DNA from: Austropuccinia psidii
Taxonomy: Eukaryota > Basidiomycota > Pucciniomycetes > Pucciniales > Sphaerophragmiaceae
Direction: 5' to 3'
Length of the DNA stretch: 64,000 nucleotides
Assembly (NCBI GenBank): GCA_023105745.1
Contig: JALGQZ010000004.1
Location: 65,402,612-65,466,611 of the forward strand
Every line of letters begins with the position of its first letter. The first letter of the stretch is position 1. Made by a program: the position numbers and the translations under genes. Of this stretch, positions 1 through 11,248 are shown piece by piece. A model generated the notes under the pieces. The model was not told where the DNA came from. It made no database searches and saw nothing but the letters and a program-made list of their open reading frames with translations.

Positions 1-2000
1 AATTTCAAGAATTGGATATTGGGGGAAAGGGCTTTTATTCATGTTTATAGAAATGTATTGGAATCAAGAATTTTGAACCAGTTGGCTTCTCATTCTGGTA
101 AATTTGATATTCTTCAAGAACTCAATGACATTATTTTGGAGTTAGATACAAGGTACCATGAGAGGCAGTGTCACAGGGGCTCTAGTGGAAAAAAGTGTGG
201 CCTGGCACTCAGGAATCAAGAACTCACTTGGAAGGCTCCAAAAGAATAAAGAAATAACAAGGAATATATTTCTTCATGGAAGAATATTAGTAAGGAAAAA
301 TATGTCAAAGATAAAAGAAAAGGGAAGCCAATGGCCAAGATAATAAGAGAAAGCCAAAAGCCAAAGTTCCAACCAAATGAATCCTGAATTCACTATTTCA
401 ACCTTCCAGAAAGAACAATGGAATTAGTAAAGGATATGACCACTGATATCCACTGACAGCCAAAGAAGAAAAGGTGAATATGAATTTCTTAAGATTATCA
501 GTATTTTCTTTAATAAATTAAAAAAAAATAAGGATAAAAATAAATCCAGTATATTAATTAACTGGGGAAAAAGTCCCCAGGGAAGAAAAGGTGGCCAGTA
601 TATGTGAAAGGTTGAAGACTGATCCTGGAGGGTTTATCACCCAACTGTATTGACTGTTTTGGGTGAATAAAGATCTGGCCATCATGAGAAAAGAACTGTG
701 TGACTGACTTCCCACATTGGAATATGAATTAGCCCTTTTTGGCCAAGGCCATACAGCCTTTATGGACCAATTGAGTTGTCCAAAGAATACTGAAGTACTT
801 GATGCCTTGACAACTAATTGAATCATTGAGAACCTCTTGAAATTACCCTTGTAATAATCCTGAAAAGAAAATACAACCCAAATCCTGCAGGGCCAGGTGG
901 TTGGGGTCCTCAAATAGTGTTCTGGTAGCCGCCAGGGATTGCAAGACTGAATGACTGAAAAGACTTCCTTCAAAGTGGGTTATGAATTTGGGGGACTTGA
1001 ATTTAAAAGGCATAATTTGTTCCTGAAAGCATTACCATTGTATTTCTGAGCACAATTGGTGCATAATGGTATATTATACCATATATGCACCACACCTGAA
1101 TCCTTGGTACGGAGTGCATTCATGAAGGAGAGTCCTTCCCCTGAATGGAGGGGAATGCTTTCGGGACTGGAGCTCGTGGCCTTTGGTGGTTGCCAGAGGG
1201 AAGAATATGGTTCTTGGACAATTTGGGTCCTGGGGTCTTTTTGGCCATTTTTTGGGAATGTTGAGATTGGGGACCAAAATTGGCTCAGGTGGGCCCACCT
1301 GGCCTTGGAGGCTGGTGGTTGGCCTTATTGGTTTTAATCCAAAAGGGGCCTAAGGGTCTTGCGGACCATGGGCCATAGAGGCTGTAGGGGGCCTTCTGCC
1401 AAAATCCCTGGTGAGGGCTAGAGGGGCCAGAAGGCCAGACGGACTCCCCAGGCCCAAAACAATGGTATTGGCCTGGGGGTTGGTGAGGTGGAGAATTGGC
1501 CAACAAACCAATGGTTTCAGGATGTGGCCAGTGAGAAGTGATATGCCCCAAAGGCCATTAAGAACCAAAATGGTCCAATTGGCCATAAAACTGATGACAT
1601 GGCCATTTGCCAATAAAGTGAGGTCAGGATATATTTGCCACAAACACCCATTGGGGTGTGATGACATGTGGTTGTGACAGGCAGAAAGAAAAGGGTAGCC
1701 ATCAAGAGAAGAAGCCTCCAGTTACTCAATCTAATTCTTCCAGGCCTCCTCAAGAGTTATGTTCCAAGAATCCTTATCACAAGAAGAGCAAGAAGGGGAA
1801 TAATTTTCAAGTCTCAAAGGATAGGCCTCATGCTGCTCTCCTCAATAAGACAATAAATTAATTGGTTCTGAAAACAAGAGGAGGATTAAAGCAGGTTTAT
1901 GCACTTATTGTGGTGGAAAACACCCAGTTGAAAAATTCTTCAAGAGGCCTCAGAATAGGCCAGGGTCATCAAGTGGCTTCCCTAACAAGGGAAAATCCTG
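1..2000 (+). pseudogene. Gyp-A gag (decayed, interrupted by a solo LTR)
   Basis: This is the 3' part of a Ty3/gypsy gag; its 5' end lies left of the window. Bases 1-168 encode a capsid-like stretch ending in LELDTRYHERQ. The same reading resumes at 1685 with KEKGSHQEKKPPV, so 169-1684 (solo LTR plus one duplicated target) is an insertion. A basic Lys-rich linker follows, then a nucleocapsid zinc knuckle at 1900-1938 with the pattern CX2CX4H, but the last Cys codon is now TTC (Phe), which should abolish zinc binding. A stop near 1858 and a frame change also break it. The family assignment rests on the knuckle, on the order gag-PR-RT-RH-IN downstream and on my memory of rust gypsy gags. Confidence 0.8.
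169..1679 (+). mobile_element. Solo LTR, family L1, in Gyp-A gag
   Basis: The 1,511-bp insert begins TGTCACAGGGGCTCT and ends TGTGACA, giving 7-bp perfect inverted termini of the TG...CA type. The 5-bp target duplication GGCAG is seen at 164-168 and 1680-1684, and the gag reading frame is rejoined exactly across it. No internal retroelement coding is present, so this is a solo LTR left by LTR-LTR recombination. The middle (about 1150-1570) is GC-richer and full of GGCC words. The ORFs found there are antisense or chance frames. Copies related to it lie at 38472-39919 and, reversed, at 10488-11248. Confidence 0.9.
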
Positions 2001-2069
2001 AGTGGGAATCATGATGTGTTCAATGGTTGTCACTTGTTTCCTTCAAGAGCACAATTGTGCACTCTGAAT

Positions 2070-2870
2070 ACTAGTGTCAATAAATATTGAAAATTTCTTA
2101 TTTTTTCTTCTGTCTCTGATATCTTTTATATCATTCTCATTGATTCTGGTGCTACAAACTCCTTTATTGAAAATACTTTTGTTCTCAAGTACTCATTTAC
2201 TATGTCAGAGATCCCTGAAAAGCTTCCTCTTTTTATTTTGTATTCTAATTAATCCACTTCCTTGTTCATCGCTCATTATACCAAGTAGGTTGTTTACTTG
2301 CCTTCTTTCCCAAGCTTTGAATGTGACTTTTTTATTGTTGATTCTCCCAAGGCAGAATATGTAATATTGGGCTATGATTTACTTTACTATTTTAAAACCA
2401 TTATTTATTGTAAAAATGGATTGATCACTTATTATTCTAGTCATAAGGATTCTAGTGGTATTAATTCCTTTGCCACTTCTGTCAACAGTGTTTTTTGGGT
2501 TGGTGAACTCAGGACACCTTCCCTTCCATCATTCCCTCTCAGTCATTACTTCCATCAAGAGATCAAGTCTTTCAAGAGATAAAAGATGTTTCTATAGCTT
2601 CACTTCATCTCTTTCAAGGGGATATGGATCTTCCTCCTTTATCCTTCCATGCATACCTGGAGGAGAAGTGGAATTATGAGGAAGAACCAGGGGAAATTGA
2701 AAACATCCTGAAGGTTGTCTCTCCATCTTATCACCAGTATTTGGATGTATTCTCCATGGTGAAAGCAAGGAGACTTCCTCCACACTGTGCCTGTGATCAT
2801 CATATCAAACTGAAGATTCTTCTACCACCAGTTGGTGTTATCTACTCCTTATCAGATTAATAGTCAGAAA
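2070..2870 (+). pseudogene. Gyp-A aspartic protease and PR-RT linker
   Basis: The retropepsin region of the chromodomain gypsy element. The active-site triad Asp-Ser-Gly is intact at 2142-2150 (context LIDSGATNSFI). A flap and C-terminal part follow with VDSPKAEYVILGYD (about 2338-2379), the conserved hydrophobic-GYD end of gypsy proteases. Downstream to 2860 is the usual acidic linker before RT, containing YHQYLDVFSMVKARRLPPH. Frames change at least twice and stops near 2252 and 2287 break the chain. The order fits gag-PR-RT. Confidence 0.75.
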
Positions 2871-4160
2871 CACTATGGACCTACATTTCAGAAAATGTAG
2901 AGAAGGGTTTCATCAGGCTAAGATCCTCTTCAACAGGAGCATGGTGGCCTCCCTTTGTGTGTTGACTACCACAAACTCGATTCTGTCACTAGGAAGAACA
3001 GGTACCCTGTCCCTCCTATGAATCAGCTTCTCACTATCTTCTCCAAGAGAGACTTGGGTGGTGCTTATAATCTTTTGAGAATGAAAGAAGGGGATGAGCA
3101 TTTAACTGCCTTTAAAACCAAATATGATAGCTATGAGTATTTGGTGATTCCATTTGGCTTAACCAATGCTCCTTCTTCATTCCAGAATATTGTGAATGAT
3201 ATCATTGCAGATTTCTTGGATATCTTTGTTGTAGTTTATTTAGATGATATTATGGTCTTCCCAAGAACTGAGGAAGAACATGTCAAACATTTGGCTGCTG
3301 TCCTCCAAAGGCTGAGAGACAATAATTTGTTTTCCAAGGCCTCAAAGTGTGTATTCCATGCCTCAAGTGTGAACTACCTTGGTTATGTTGTTTCAAGTGA
3401 TGGCCTTAAGATGGATTCTTCATAATTTCCTCAAATCCTCAATTGTCCTCAGCCCAAGAAGATCAAGGCTCTTCAATCATTTCTTTGCTTCGGCAATTTC
3501 TATTGTCGTTTGATTAAGAATTACTACAAAAAAATCACTTCCCTTCTCAAAGAATATTCTCCCTTTATCTTCAATGAGGAAGCTCTTAGTTGGTTTCAAT
3601 TACTAAACAAAGCATTCACCACTTCCCCTATCCTTTATCATTTCAATCCTTCTCTACCAACTATTTAGGAGACTGATGCTTCTTATTATGTCTTGTGTGC
3701 TGTAATGAGTCAGGTGAATGCCTCAGGAAAGCATTCCATTGCATTTTACAGTTGCAAACTCCTCCCAGAAGAGCTCAAATATGAGATCCATGACAAGGAG
3801 CTCCTTGGCATAGTCTGGGCTCTCAAGTGCTGGAAAGCTTTTCTTCTTTCTCTTTATAACCTTTTTGAATCTTTACAGACCATAATTCTCTTCAGTACTT
3901 CATGTCTTCCAAAATCCTTACTTGTTGTCAGGGCCGCTGGGCTAAGTTTCACTTTACTATCACTTACCGCCCAGGCAGACTGGCCACTTTACCAGATGCC
4001 TTGTCACATCAGGACAATGTGTGCCCACAGAGGGGGGTAAAATTCATTGACAATGATCCTCAAAAATTTGATCCAATTCCTAAGAAAGATGTCATTCAAG
4101 AATCAAGATTCTTTTCAATCAAAGTAAAATTGTTCTCAGACTTAGTTGAGCAAATTTAAT
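2871..4160 (+). pseudogene. Gyp-A reverse transcriptase and RNase H
   Basis: RT motifs run in order: CVDYHKLDSVTRKNRYPVPP (from 2958), the GGAYNL segment, PFGLTNAPSSFQN and the catalytic YLDD at 3237-3248, all in one open run 2955-3425. The thumb continues after a stop at 3423. RNase H follows from about 3660 with the ETDAS start, HDKELLGIVWALK (about 3790-3828) and a connection ending TYRPGRLATLPDALS. Within RNase H the frame is disrupted around 3670 and 3860-3900. In this family RT and RNase H copy the element RNA into DNA. Here the stops and frameshifts make it inactive. Confidence 0.85.
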
Positions 4161-5537
4161 AAGAAGTATGGAAAGACAAAGATTTTAAAGAATTACTCAA
4201 AAAACTAGAAGGAGGTGAATTGGTACCAAATTATGCTCTTGAAGCTGAAGTCAAGTTGTTTTTATTCAAAGATAGGGTAGTTATTCTAAGAAATCAAGAA
4301 AGTCAATCAAGCACTCTTCAAAAGCATCATTACTCACCATTGGCTGGCCACCCTTGCCAGGAGAAGAGCCTCAAGCTCATCAAGAGTAATTTCCATTGGG
4401 CTGGTATGACTCAAATCATCAAGGACTATGTTTCCTGATGTTATGAATTTTGAAGAAAAAAGAACATTAATCATAAGAAGTTTGGATTACACAAGCCTCT
4501 TCCAATTCCATCTGATCCTTAAAATTCATTATCAATTGAATTCATCACTAAATTTCTATTATCCAACAACTTTGACTCAATTTTAGTAGTTGTGGGCAGA
4601 TTTTTAAAAATAGAAATATTTATTCCAACTTATTCAGCAATTACTTCCCTTGAAATATATCAAATTTTTATCAGAGATGTTTATTCCAAGCATGGCCTTC
4701 CAGAATGTATTGTCAGTGAAATAGTTTCCTTGTTTGTTTCATTATTCTGGACTCAATTATGTCATAAGCTCAAGATATCAAGAGATCTTTCAACTGCTTT
4801 TCATCCTGAAACAGATTGACAGACAGAGAGGGTAAATCAGATTCCAGAACAGTATCTTTGGATGTATGTCAGTTAACATCAAGATGCCTGGCACATCTGG
4901 CTTTCTCTGGCTGAATTTTCCTATAATAATGCAGAACATTTATCAATGAAGCAATCACCTTTTTTCACCATTTATGGAAAAAATCCCAGCTTTGATTCAA
5001 TTTACATTTCTGAATACACACCTGCTGGAAATTTATCAACAAAACTCCAATCAGTATAGCAAGTAGTCAAAGAAGAATTAGATTCAGCAATAAGGAAATT
5101 TACAGAATATGCAAATATAAATAGGACTATTCCAGCTTATTTGCAACCTGGGGACAAAGCATGGCTAGCCTCAAAATTATCAATACTTCAAGACCCACCA
5201 AGAAACTTTCAGAAAGATTTTTAGGACCCTTTGAAGTATTGAAGAAGATTGGTAGCCATGAATATCACCGCAAGTTTCCTCAACAATGTAAGTAAGTTCA
5301 CCCTGTGTTCCATGTGTACTTATTAGAACCAGAAAAGAAATCAACTATCCCAAACCAAAATCAATTGCCACCACCACCAGTCTTAGTGAAGGAGCAGGAG
5401 GAATGTCAAGTGACTCAGGTTCTGGACTAAATTCTCAAGAGAGGTAAATTATGGTATGTTGTAGAGTGGAAAGGATTCAGTGAATATCCAGAAAGAACAA
5501 CTTTGAAATCATCTTTCAGCCTTACCAACTCACCAGA
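4161..5537 (+). pseudogene. Gyp-A integrase and chromodomain (5' part)
   Basis: The integrase follows RNase H: an HHCC-type N-terminus (HHYSPLAGH... near 4326; the paired Cys region at 4435-4455 is broken by stops), the catalytic core and a C-terminal SH3-like segment (WLGPFEV-like, 5205-5240). Two of the three DDE acids are changed: the first Asp codon is GAA at 4538-4540 and the second is GAA at 4718-4720, both Glu. The third, Glu, remains at 4826-4828. A TGA lies at 4817-4819. A chromodomain follows at about 5440-5537 with WYVVEWKGFSEYPERTT, which marks a chromovirus. The LTR at 5538-7662 splits it. Confidence 0.85.
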
Positions 5538-7662
5538 TGGGAGCCTGTGAGGTATGTATGACATACCCATAAGGCCACAAATAACTTTATATACAGTTGA
5601 TTTAGTCGTGGACAGACTTTTAAATTGGATTTAAAATAAAAAATAACAAAAAATAAGTATAGCTTTTTTTGTATAAACAAGGTATGATTATTATGTTATT
5701 TTTGGATTCTACACCAAGAATAACCTAGGGTACATCCACAGGGTGTTATACCTAAAAATGTTTATTTTTTATTTTATTGGAAGATTTAAGAATCTCTTTT
5801 TTTAAAATTTTTTAAAATTGTTAAATTTAAGCATAAATAAGCTTAAATTTAAAGTTGCATAAGGTTTATACAAACATACCAAAATGTTAGTTAAAATGAA
5901 GCTGCTGTGTATATTTACTGAATTGGCTAAGGATTTGCCATAAAGGAAGTAAATTGTGCATGGGCTCAAATTAAAAGGTTTTAAGGCCATATTATGGCTT
6001 TAAATAAATAAGAGGACAAAATCCAAGCAAAAAGGTGGGACAAAGGAAAAAGACCAAACAGAGCTGGGGTACCCAACTTTTTGGATATGCAGGGATTCAA
6101 TTAAGTTTTTCCACCTTTATTGGAGGATTTTCGGCCTTATTTAAAGCTTAAGATTATACTTTGATCCAACCTTAATGTTCAAACTGGTTTTATCCCAATT
6201 TGGACAAGAATTTCAAGCTCCAAAGGGTAAATCCCAATATTCAAGCTTGAAATTAAGGTTTTAAGAACTGTCAAAGCTTAATTAAGCTTAAAAAACTCAA
6301 ATAAGCTTAAACCTTTAAATTCACAAGAATTAAAACCTTATCAAAAATTAAGGTTTTGTGGGTATTTCTATTTTATGTGTAAAAATAGTAATAACTTCAA
6401 AAATTCATTCAAAATACAATTCTTAATGGATTTTCCTGAAGATTTCATGCATCTTACAATTTAACGTTATCTGTGTATAAATTAAATTCTAAGTATCTTT
6501 TATAAAAAGGTTTTATTGGTAATTAACCTGGAAATTTACTCTTTTAATTATACTTAAAGAAAATTAAGATATCTTTAAAAATTAATTAAAGATTGAGTTT
6601 GAGAGATTTTTGCTTGAAACTCTATTTTTAAGTTGCTCATGTGATGAACTCTAATATAAATAAATTTACTTTATAGTAAAACTTAAATTAATTAACCCAA
6701 ATGAGGATTAAAGCTAATTGGAGTTAAGAATAACACTGGTAACTTTGAATTGAAATTAAAAATAAGTTACCTTAAGTTAAGAACCTTATTTTTAAGCATG
6801 GTTTTTCAGTTTTTACCTGAGAATGCCCTCTATATCCATTATGAATCATGAAAGCTGCTCTGTAGACATGAAAAGAGTCTACTCATCACTGTTTTGTCCA
6901 TCATCCATTATCAATACAATCATATTGGACATATAAACAGGTAAAGCTTTATTACATATAAAATCTTATTATTAAAGTAATTCTTGGGTTATTTTATTCT
7001 TTATTAATCTTAAATTAAAGAATTCAGATTATTGTTGTAATCAACAATAATTTATTTTATTTTATAAAATTATCATCTTAAATATCTTCTAAAATCCACC
7101 AATTCCTCTTAAAAACTCTTTTAATAATATATTTTATTATAAAAAGTTGTTTTATCTTTAGAATATTTATTTTTGGTGTTTTTTTGACTTATGATAATTA
7201 TTTAATATAATAACTGTTGTATGAAACTCTTGGTATTAAGTATATATTATAACTAAGTTTTTCTCTGAAGTTCTACATTTTTTATCTATTATTAGTTTTT
7301 TTATATAGAATTCTTCTAAAATAATTATTTCTGCACAGTATGTGATAATTATTTTATAAATAATATTTGTATTATCTATAAGTGGCTAAATATACATATT
7401 TTCCATGTGTGATTGTCTCATTAAGAGCTTTACACCTCCTATTGTTATAATTGTCAGTGACTATAACAATAATAGAATAATTAGTATTTATTATTAAATT
7501 ATTTGATAATAATTAAATTCCTTTTTTTTAATATAATTATTTCCAATAATTATATAAATTTGTGGCTATAATATGTTATTATATTATATTTTTCTACTGA
7601 GGACAGCCATAGTACTCTTGATATTACTACTACTATCAAGAGTTTCATAGATAAACCTTACA
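5538..7662 (+). mobile_element. Solo LTR, family L3, in the Gyp-A chromodomain
   Basis: The insert starts TGGGAGCCTGTGAGGTATG, alignable to the Gyp-C LTR start (TGTGAGCCTTGAGGTATAT). It ends with the family tail: a GGACAG-CATAGTACT-type block, TTTCATAGATAAA and CCTTACA. Mid-LTR landmarks shared with 54345-56253 are GATTCTACAC...CCTAGGGTA (5704-5733) and GGGGTACCCAA (6065-6075). Flanking pentamers are CCAGA (5533-5537) and CAAGA (7663-7667), a 4/5 match for an aged target duplication. The chromodomain reading LTNSPD / LVKYF rejoins across it. There is no internal coding. At 2,125 bp it is longer than the Gyp-C LTR. Confidence 0.8.
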
Positions 7663-8448
7663 CAAGACCTTGTCAAGTATTTCCACATTTTTTACCCTGA
7701 CAAGCCTGGCCCAAATACCTCAAGAGTTTGGGTTTATGGTGCTTGGTGGGGAGTAGAAGTTATGAAAGTAAGTTCCTCTCCTAAAATTAACCTTTAAGGG
7801 GATATTCTACCCAAATTTTTTGCAAGAATCACCATGGTCACTTTGTGAGAGCTTGTCAATTTCTTTGGACAGTTTTAGAAGGCCTTGCAGCTTCAATACC
7901 CTCTAATTTTAACCTTTCATCAAGATATGAGAAGATTCCTGCTTATTTCATTTCTATTTTCTCATTCTAAATCATTCCATTTATCATTATTCAAGACATT
8001 CTTTAACTCAAAGTTATTTATGGAAAGGTTTTTCTATTATTTTATGGTGCTTGGTGGGGAGTGGAAGTTCTTAAAGTAAGTTCCATCTCCTGGTATGCAT
8101 TTCTGAGGGTTCTACTTCTTCTAAAACAACACCTTGGCCACTGTGTGAGCAACAAATCCTTGGTTTTATCTTTCAGGAAAATGTATGGCCAAAACTCAAG
8201 CAACTCACCACAAGAAGGAGACCTCTCAGAAGCTTCTTTTATCTGTCATTTTCTTTACTCTATTTTTTTATTTAATTTTCTTTTCTTCCTTCACTTTTAT
8301 AATTCTTGTTTCTTTTTATTTCTTCAAGAATCAAAAGCACCCCCTCCCATATCATGTATTGGGAGGTTCCATTTATTTTTAATTTTAATTTTAGTAGCTA
8401 TAGGAGTGGGGATAAAAGTCAAACCAAAAACAAAGAAGGACAAGGAAA
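7663..8448 (+). pseudogene. Gyp-A C-terminus and 3' tail with an internal duplication
   Basis: From 7663 the Gyp-A polyprotein resumes with LVKYFHIFYPDKPGPNTSRV, the very C-terminal tail I expect for this chromovirus group, so the LTR at 5538-7662 interrupted a coding region. Beyond about 7740 the DNA is AT-rich 3' tail. It contains a roughly 150-bp direct duplication: the block starting TTTATGGTGCTTGGTGGGG at 7733 recurs at 8041, with further shared words (CACCATGGTCACTTTGTGAG versus CACCTTGGCCACTGTGTGAG). I cannot place the polypurine tract or 3' LTR of Gyp-A. The tail is abutted by the opposite-strand gene at 8449. Confidence 0.6.
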
Positions 8449-9715
8449 CTAGTTGTCCCTACCTAAATCATCAAACGCTTTCTGGAATTCATTAATAAGT
8501 TCATCCCCGTACCATGAAAATTTAGCAGCCATCTCCTCAGAAGCAGTACCAGGGATCATCCTATCATTAGCATAATTAATTACCTGCCTACTATTTTTTT
8601 CAACTATTCTTAACAGCCTGGCCACAGCATCTTTGCCTTCATTCACCATATTTGGGTTTTCTCTGGTAACCCAGATAGGCCAGTGTTCCCTTCTCTGAAA
8701 TACCTGGGCAGCAGGAAATGGAAAAGGCAAGCAATCTTCCCTTCTTCTGATGGAGCTGGCCACAGGTTTTAGTTTTTGGGAGGTGACCATTGGAGAATTT
8801 CTGGGATGTGGGATGAGTGCTGGCCTCACTGGTGAGACCAGGGCATTCCTGGTAGTGTAAGGAGGAGGAATAGAAGATGGAATAGTGGAAAGGAATGGTT
8901 GGATGTTTCTGGGGGTGCTAGGTATTATTGGACTTTGAAATCTTCTGAAAGAAGGTTGGGAAGGTGAAGTACTGGATTGGTGGCAAATAGAGTTTGGTAC
9001 CACCTCAACTTCTTCACCATCTAGCTCATCACTACCTTCAGCATTGGGATCAGTGGGTAAATTGGAAATTCTTCTCACTCTCTTCACCACACCTTGACTA
9101 TTGATCCTTGAAATGGGGACCTCTAAACTGGAGTAAATTGGCCTACCACCAGTGGGAATGGGCCCTCCAACATTGGTCCTCCTGGATCCAGTCACTAATT
9201 CAAAATATCAGTATCCTAATGAATAAAGAAAATACACCATACTCACAATTGGAATACCCTGAAGTACAATCAGGAGTATTAGACTCAGAAACTGGGAGCT
9301 CTTTCCCAAAAGGACTATCCTTTTTACTCCACAGATACTGCCTGATGCTGGAAAGTGGATCCCCTGGAAATTGACAAGGTTTCTTCCCAACAAACCAATG
9401 ATGGCACTTTGAAAATTGGGGGTTTTAATGTTGGAAACACTGGTTCCCCTTTTTCAAAAATTCAGTACAGGCATGATCAAGAACTTCAACTTCCTTTTAC
9501 CCATCATAAGTTTGGGATGGATCAAAATGAACTTAGGAAGCCATTGACCAAGGGGAACCCATCTGACTGAAGATGTCAGAACCAGAAAGGACAGAAGGGG
9601 AATATTCAGTGAGTTCAGTCAGCTTGGAACTCATTTCTGGAGCTATGGAAGCAAAAGAGTCAAGAGCATCAGATATGTATATCATTTCCTTAATTATGGC
9701 AAGGTTGTGGGCCAT
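8449..9715 (-). pseudogene. Repeat-associated gene with a Zn(II)2Cys6-like cluster (broken)
   Basis: On the minus strand ATG at 9715 opens a frame that continues to 9247. A 52-bp candidate intron (9246 to 9195; donor GTGAGT, acceptor TTAG, branch-like TACTGAT) joins it in phase to the 746-nt ORF that ends at 8449. The predicted product is about 404 codons with three internal stops (9535-9533, 9499-9497, 9427-9425). Between 9469 and 9374 Cys residues lie with the spacing C-X2-F-X6-C-X10-C-X2-W-X6-C. With Cys at the F and W positions this would be the Gal4-type binuclear cluster. The rest is Ser/Pro-rich and acidic (EGSDELDGEEVEV) with a helical C-terminus (KFSWYGDELINEF). I recall similar multicopy proteins in Austropuccinia. 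DNA binding is inferred; a retroelement leader or gag-like protein is the alternative. Confidence 0.55.
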
Positions 9716-10487
9716 GTTCAGTTATGTGCCCAATCAGTAAGGATGGACCTCCCTTCCAATCCTTGGGAGGTCCCCTCTTTATGGTCCTGGACTGGTCTCA
9801 GAAGCTCCAGGCCATATGGGCCAATTCGGCCACCATCATCATCCTTGGCCCCCTGTTAACCCCTTCTAAGTTGGGCCCAGAGGGACTTCAATTTCCCTCA
9901 TGTACCGTGGGCCATGGGCAATAAAAAACCAAAAAAATGGCCAAATCTCAAAATTCAAGGGAAAATGCCATATTATGGCGGGACCATAGTGAGCCAGAAT
10001 GAAGCATAAAGGCCCCAAATGACCTCAAAAGTCCATTTGGGCCCAATTTTTTCAAGAGTTATGGGGACAAGCCCCTTCGCAGATGTGCACATTGAGGAAT
10101 ATGGTGCAAAAAGAGGACTAAAGCAGTTTATGGCCAGCTCATGGGGGTGGCTAGGAATTCACATAGCCATCCTTAGCAATTTTTCAAGATTTAGGTGATG
10201 GTGGCCTCCATTTTGGGATTCATCCCATGGCCACCAACCCTCCTTGATTCAAGCCGCAAATAACTCAAGAAAGAATAATCACTTAATTAATGAAGTATAT
10301 TTTCTTTAATGAAAGGAAGAAAGAACAAGGAGAATTGAAGGGAAAGATTTTCATGATAATTATCAAGAGGAGGAGAAATTGAAAAAAATTAAATATTTTA
10401 GGAATTTTGTGGGGAATTGGGGAAGACACTCAAGAGTGGAAGGATATTATTGTGTTCAGGAGCCCACCAGTTTCAAAAGGGGGATAC
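9716..10487 (-). repeat. Leader region between the minus-strand L1 LTR and the 8449-9715 gene
   Basis: There is no credible gene here. Read on the minus strand, the segment directly follows the end of the LTR at 10488 and begins GTATCCCCCTTTTGAAACTG, a plausible primer-binding or leader start. Bases 9725-10250 are rich in GGCC words like the middle of L1 LTRs and may be an older L1 piece. The short plus-strand ORF at 9724-9924 is of the kind produced by such GC-rich LTR sequence. Confidence 0.4.
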
Positions 10488-11248
10488 TGTCACAGCCACT
10501 ATCAGGGGTAAGGTTATTCAATCTTAAACCCACTCAAACTCATGAAACCAACAAATCCAGTATGTATATCAGAAATCAGTTTCAGAAAATCTTCTTTCTG
10601 AAACATGCATACAGCTTGGCTCATCAATACAGCCTCTCAATACTTGTACAGGTTGGATTCACCAAATACAGGTTGGATTCACAAGACTGAAACTGTATGA
10701 TCACCCAACTTTACCACACCTCTTGTACAGACCCTGTACATCCATAAAGGGGCTTCATTATCCAAATAAATTAAAATCAAGAGTCCTCTCAGGAACATTC
10801 ACTCTTTGGGTCAGGGCTGGTGGATTCTCACACTTACAAGCCCCTCTTCCTCCCTCTGGGGACTTTTTCCCTGGTTAATTAATATAGTTGATTTATCATT
10901 TTATGAATATTCTTACTCTTATTTTGGGTATTATAATTTTTGGTATTAAGTTAGTCTTGGCATATTTTCCTCACCTGTTCAGTGGAGTTGTGGTGGCCAT
11001 ATCCTTATTAACCCCTCTCTTTCTTTCTGACAGGTTGAAACAGTGGACTTAGACTTGTTTGTGGACTGCTCTTTTATTATTACTCTTATTCTCTTGTTTC
11101 TGCTTTTCTTATATTCACTTTATTAGAAATCTTCTCTTCTTTACAATCTTGAGTGTACTTCCTCATATTCCAATCCTTGAGCCCTCCATAAGTGAGTCCC
11201 AGTTTACTGAGTTCCAGGCCCTCTTCACTTTGAAGAGCCCCTGTGACA
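10488..11248 (-). mobile_element. L1-family LTR, reversed, short form
   Basis: Read on the minus strand the 761-bp segment begins TGTCACAGGGGCTCTTC and ends GGCTGTGACA, the L1 termini. It shares L1 landmarks in order, including the TATATTAATTAAC...GGGAAAAAGTCCCCAG block seen at 549-582 of the first copy, but is only half the length of the other two. Flanks GATAC (10483-10487) and GATGG (11249-11253) do not form a clear target duplication. With the minus-strand gene downstream, it could be the 5' LTR of a non-autonomous element. A 16-bp block (TACAGGTTGGATTCAC) is duplicated near 10646-10683. Confidence 0.7.

Noticed and set aside
1056..1677. Several open frames on both strands in 1056-1677
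   Set aside because: They lie inside the L1 solo LTR, in its GC-rich middle; no frame is conserved against the copy at 38472-39919.
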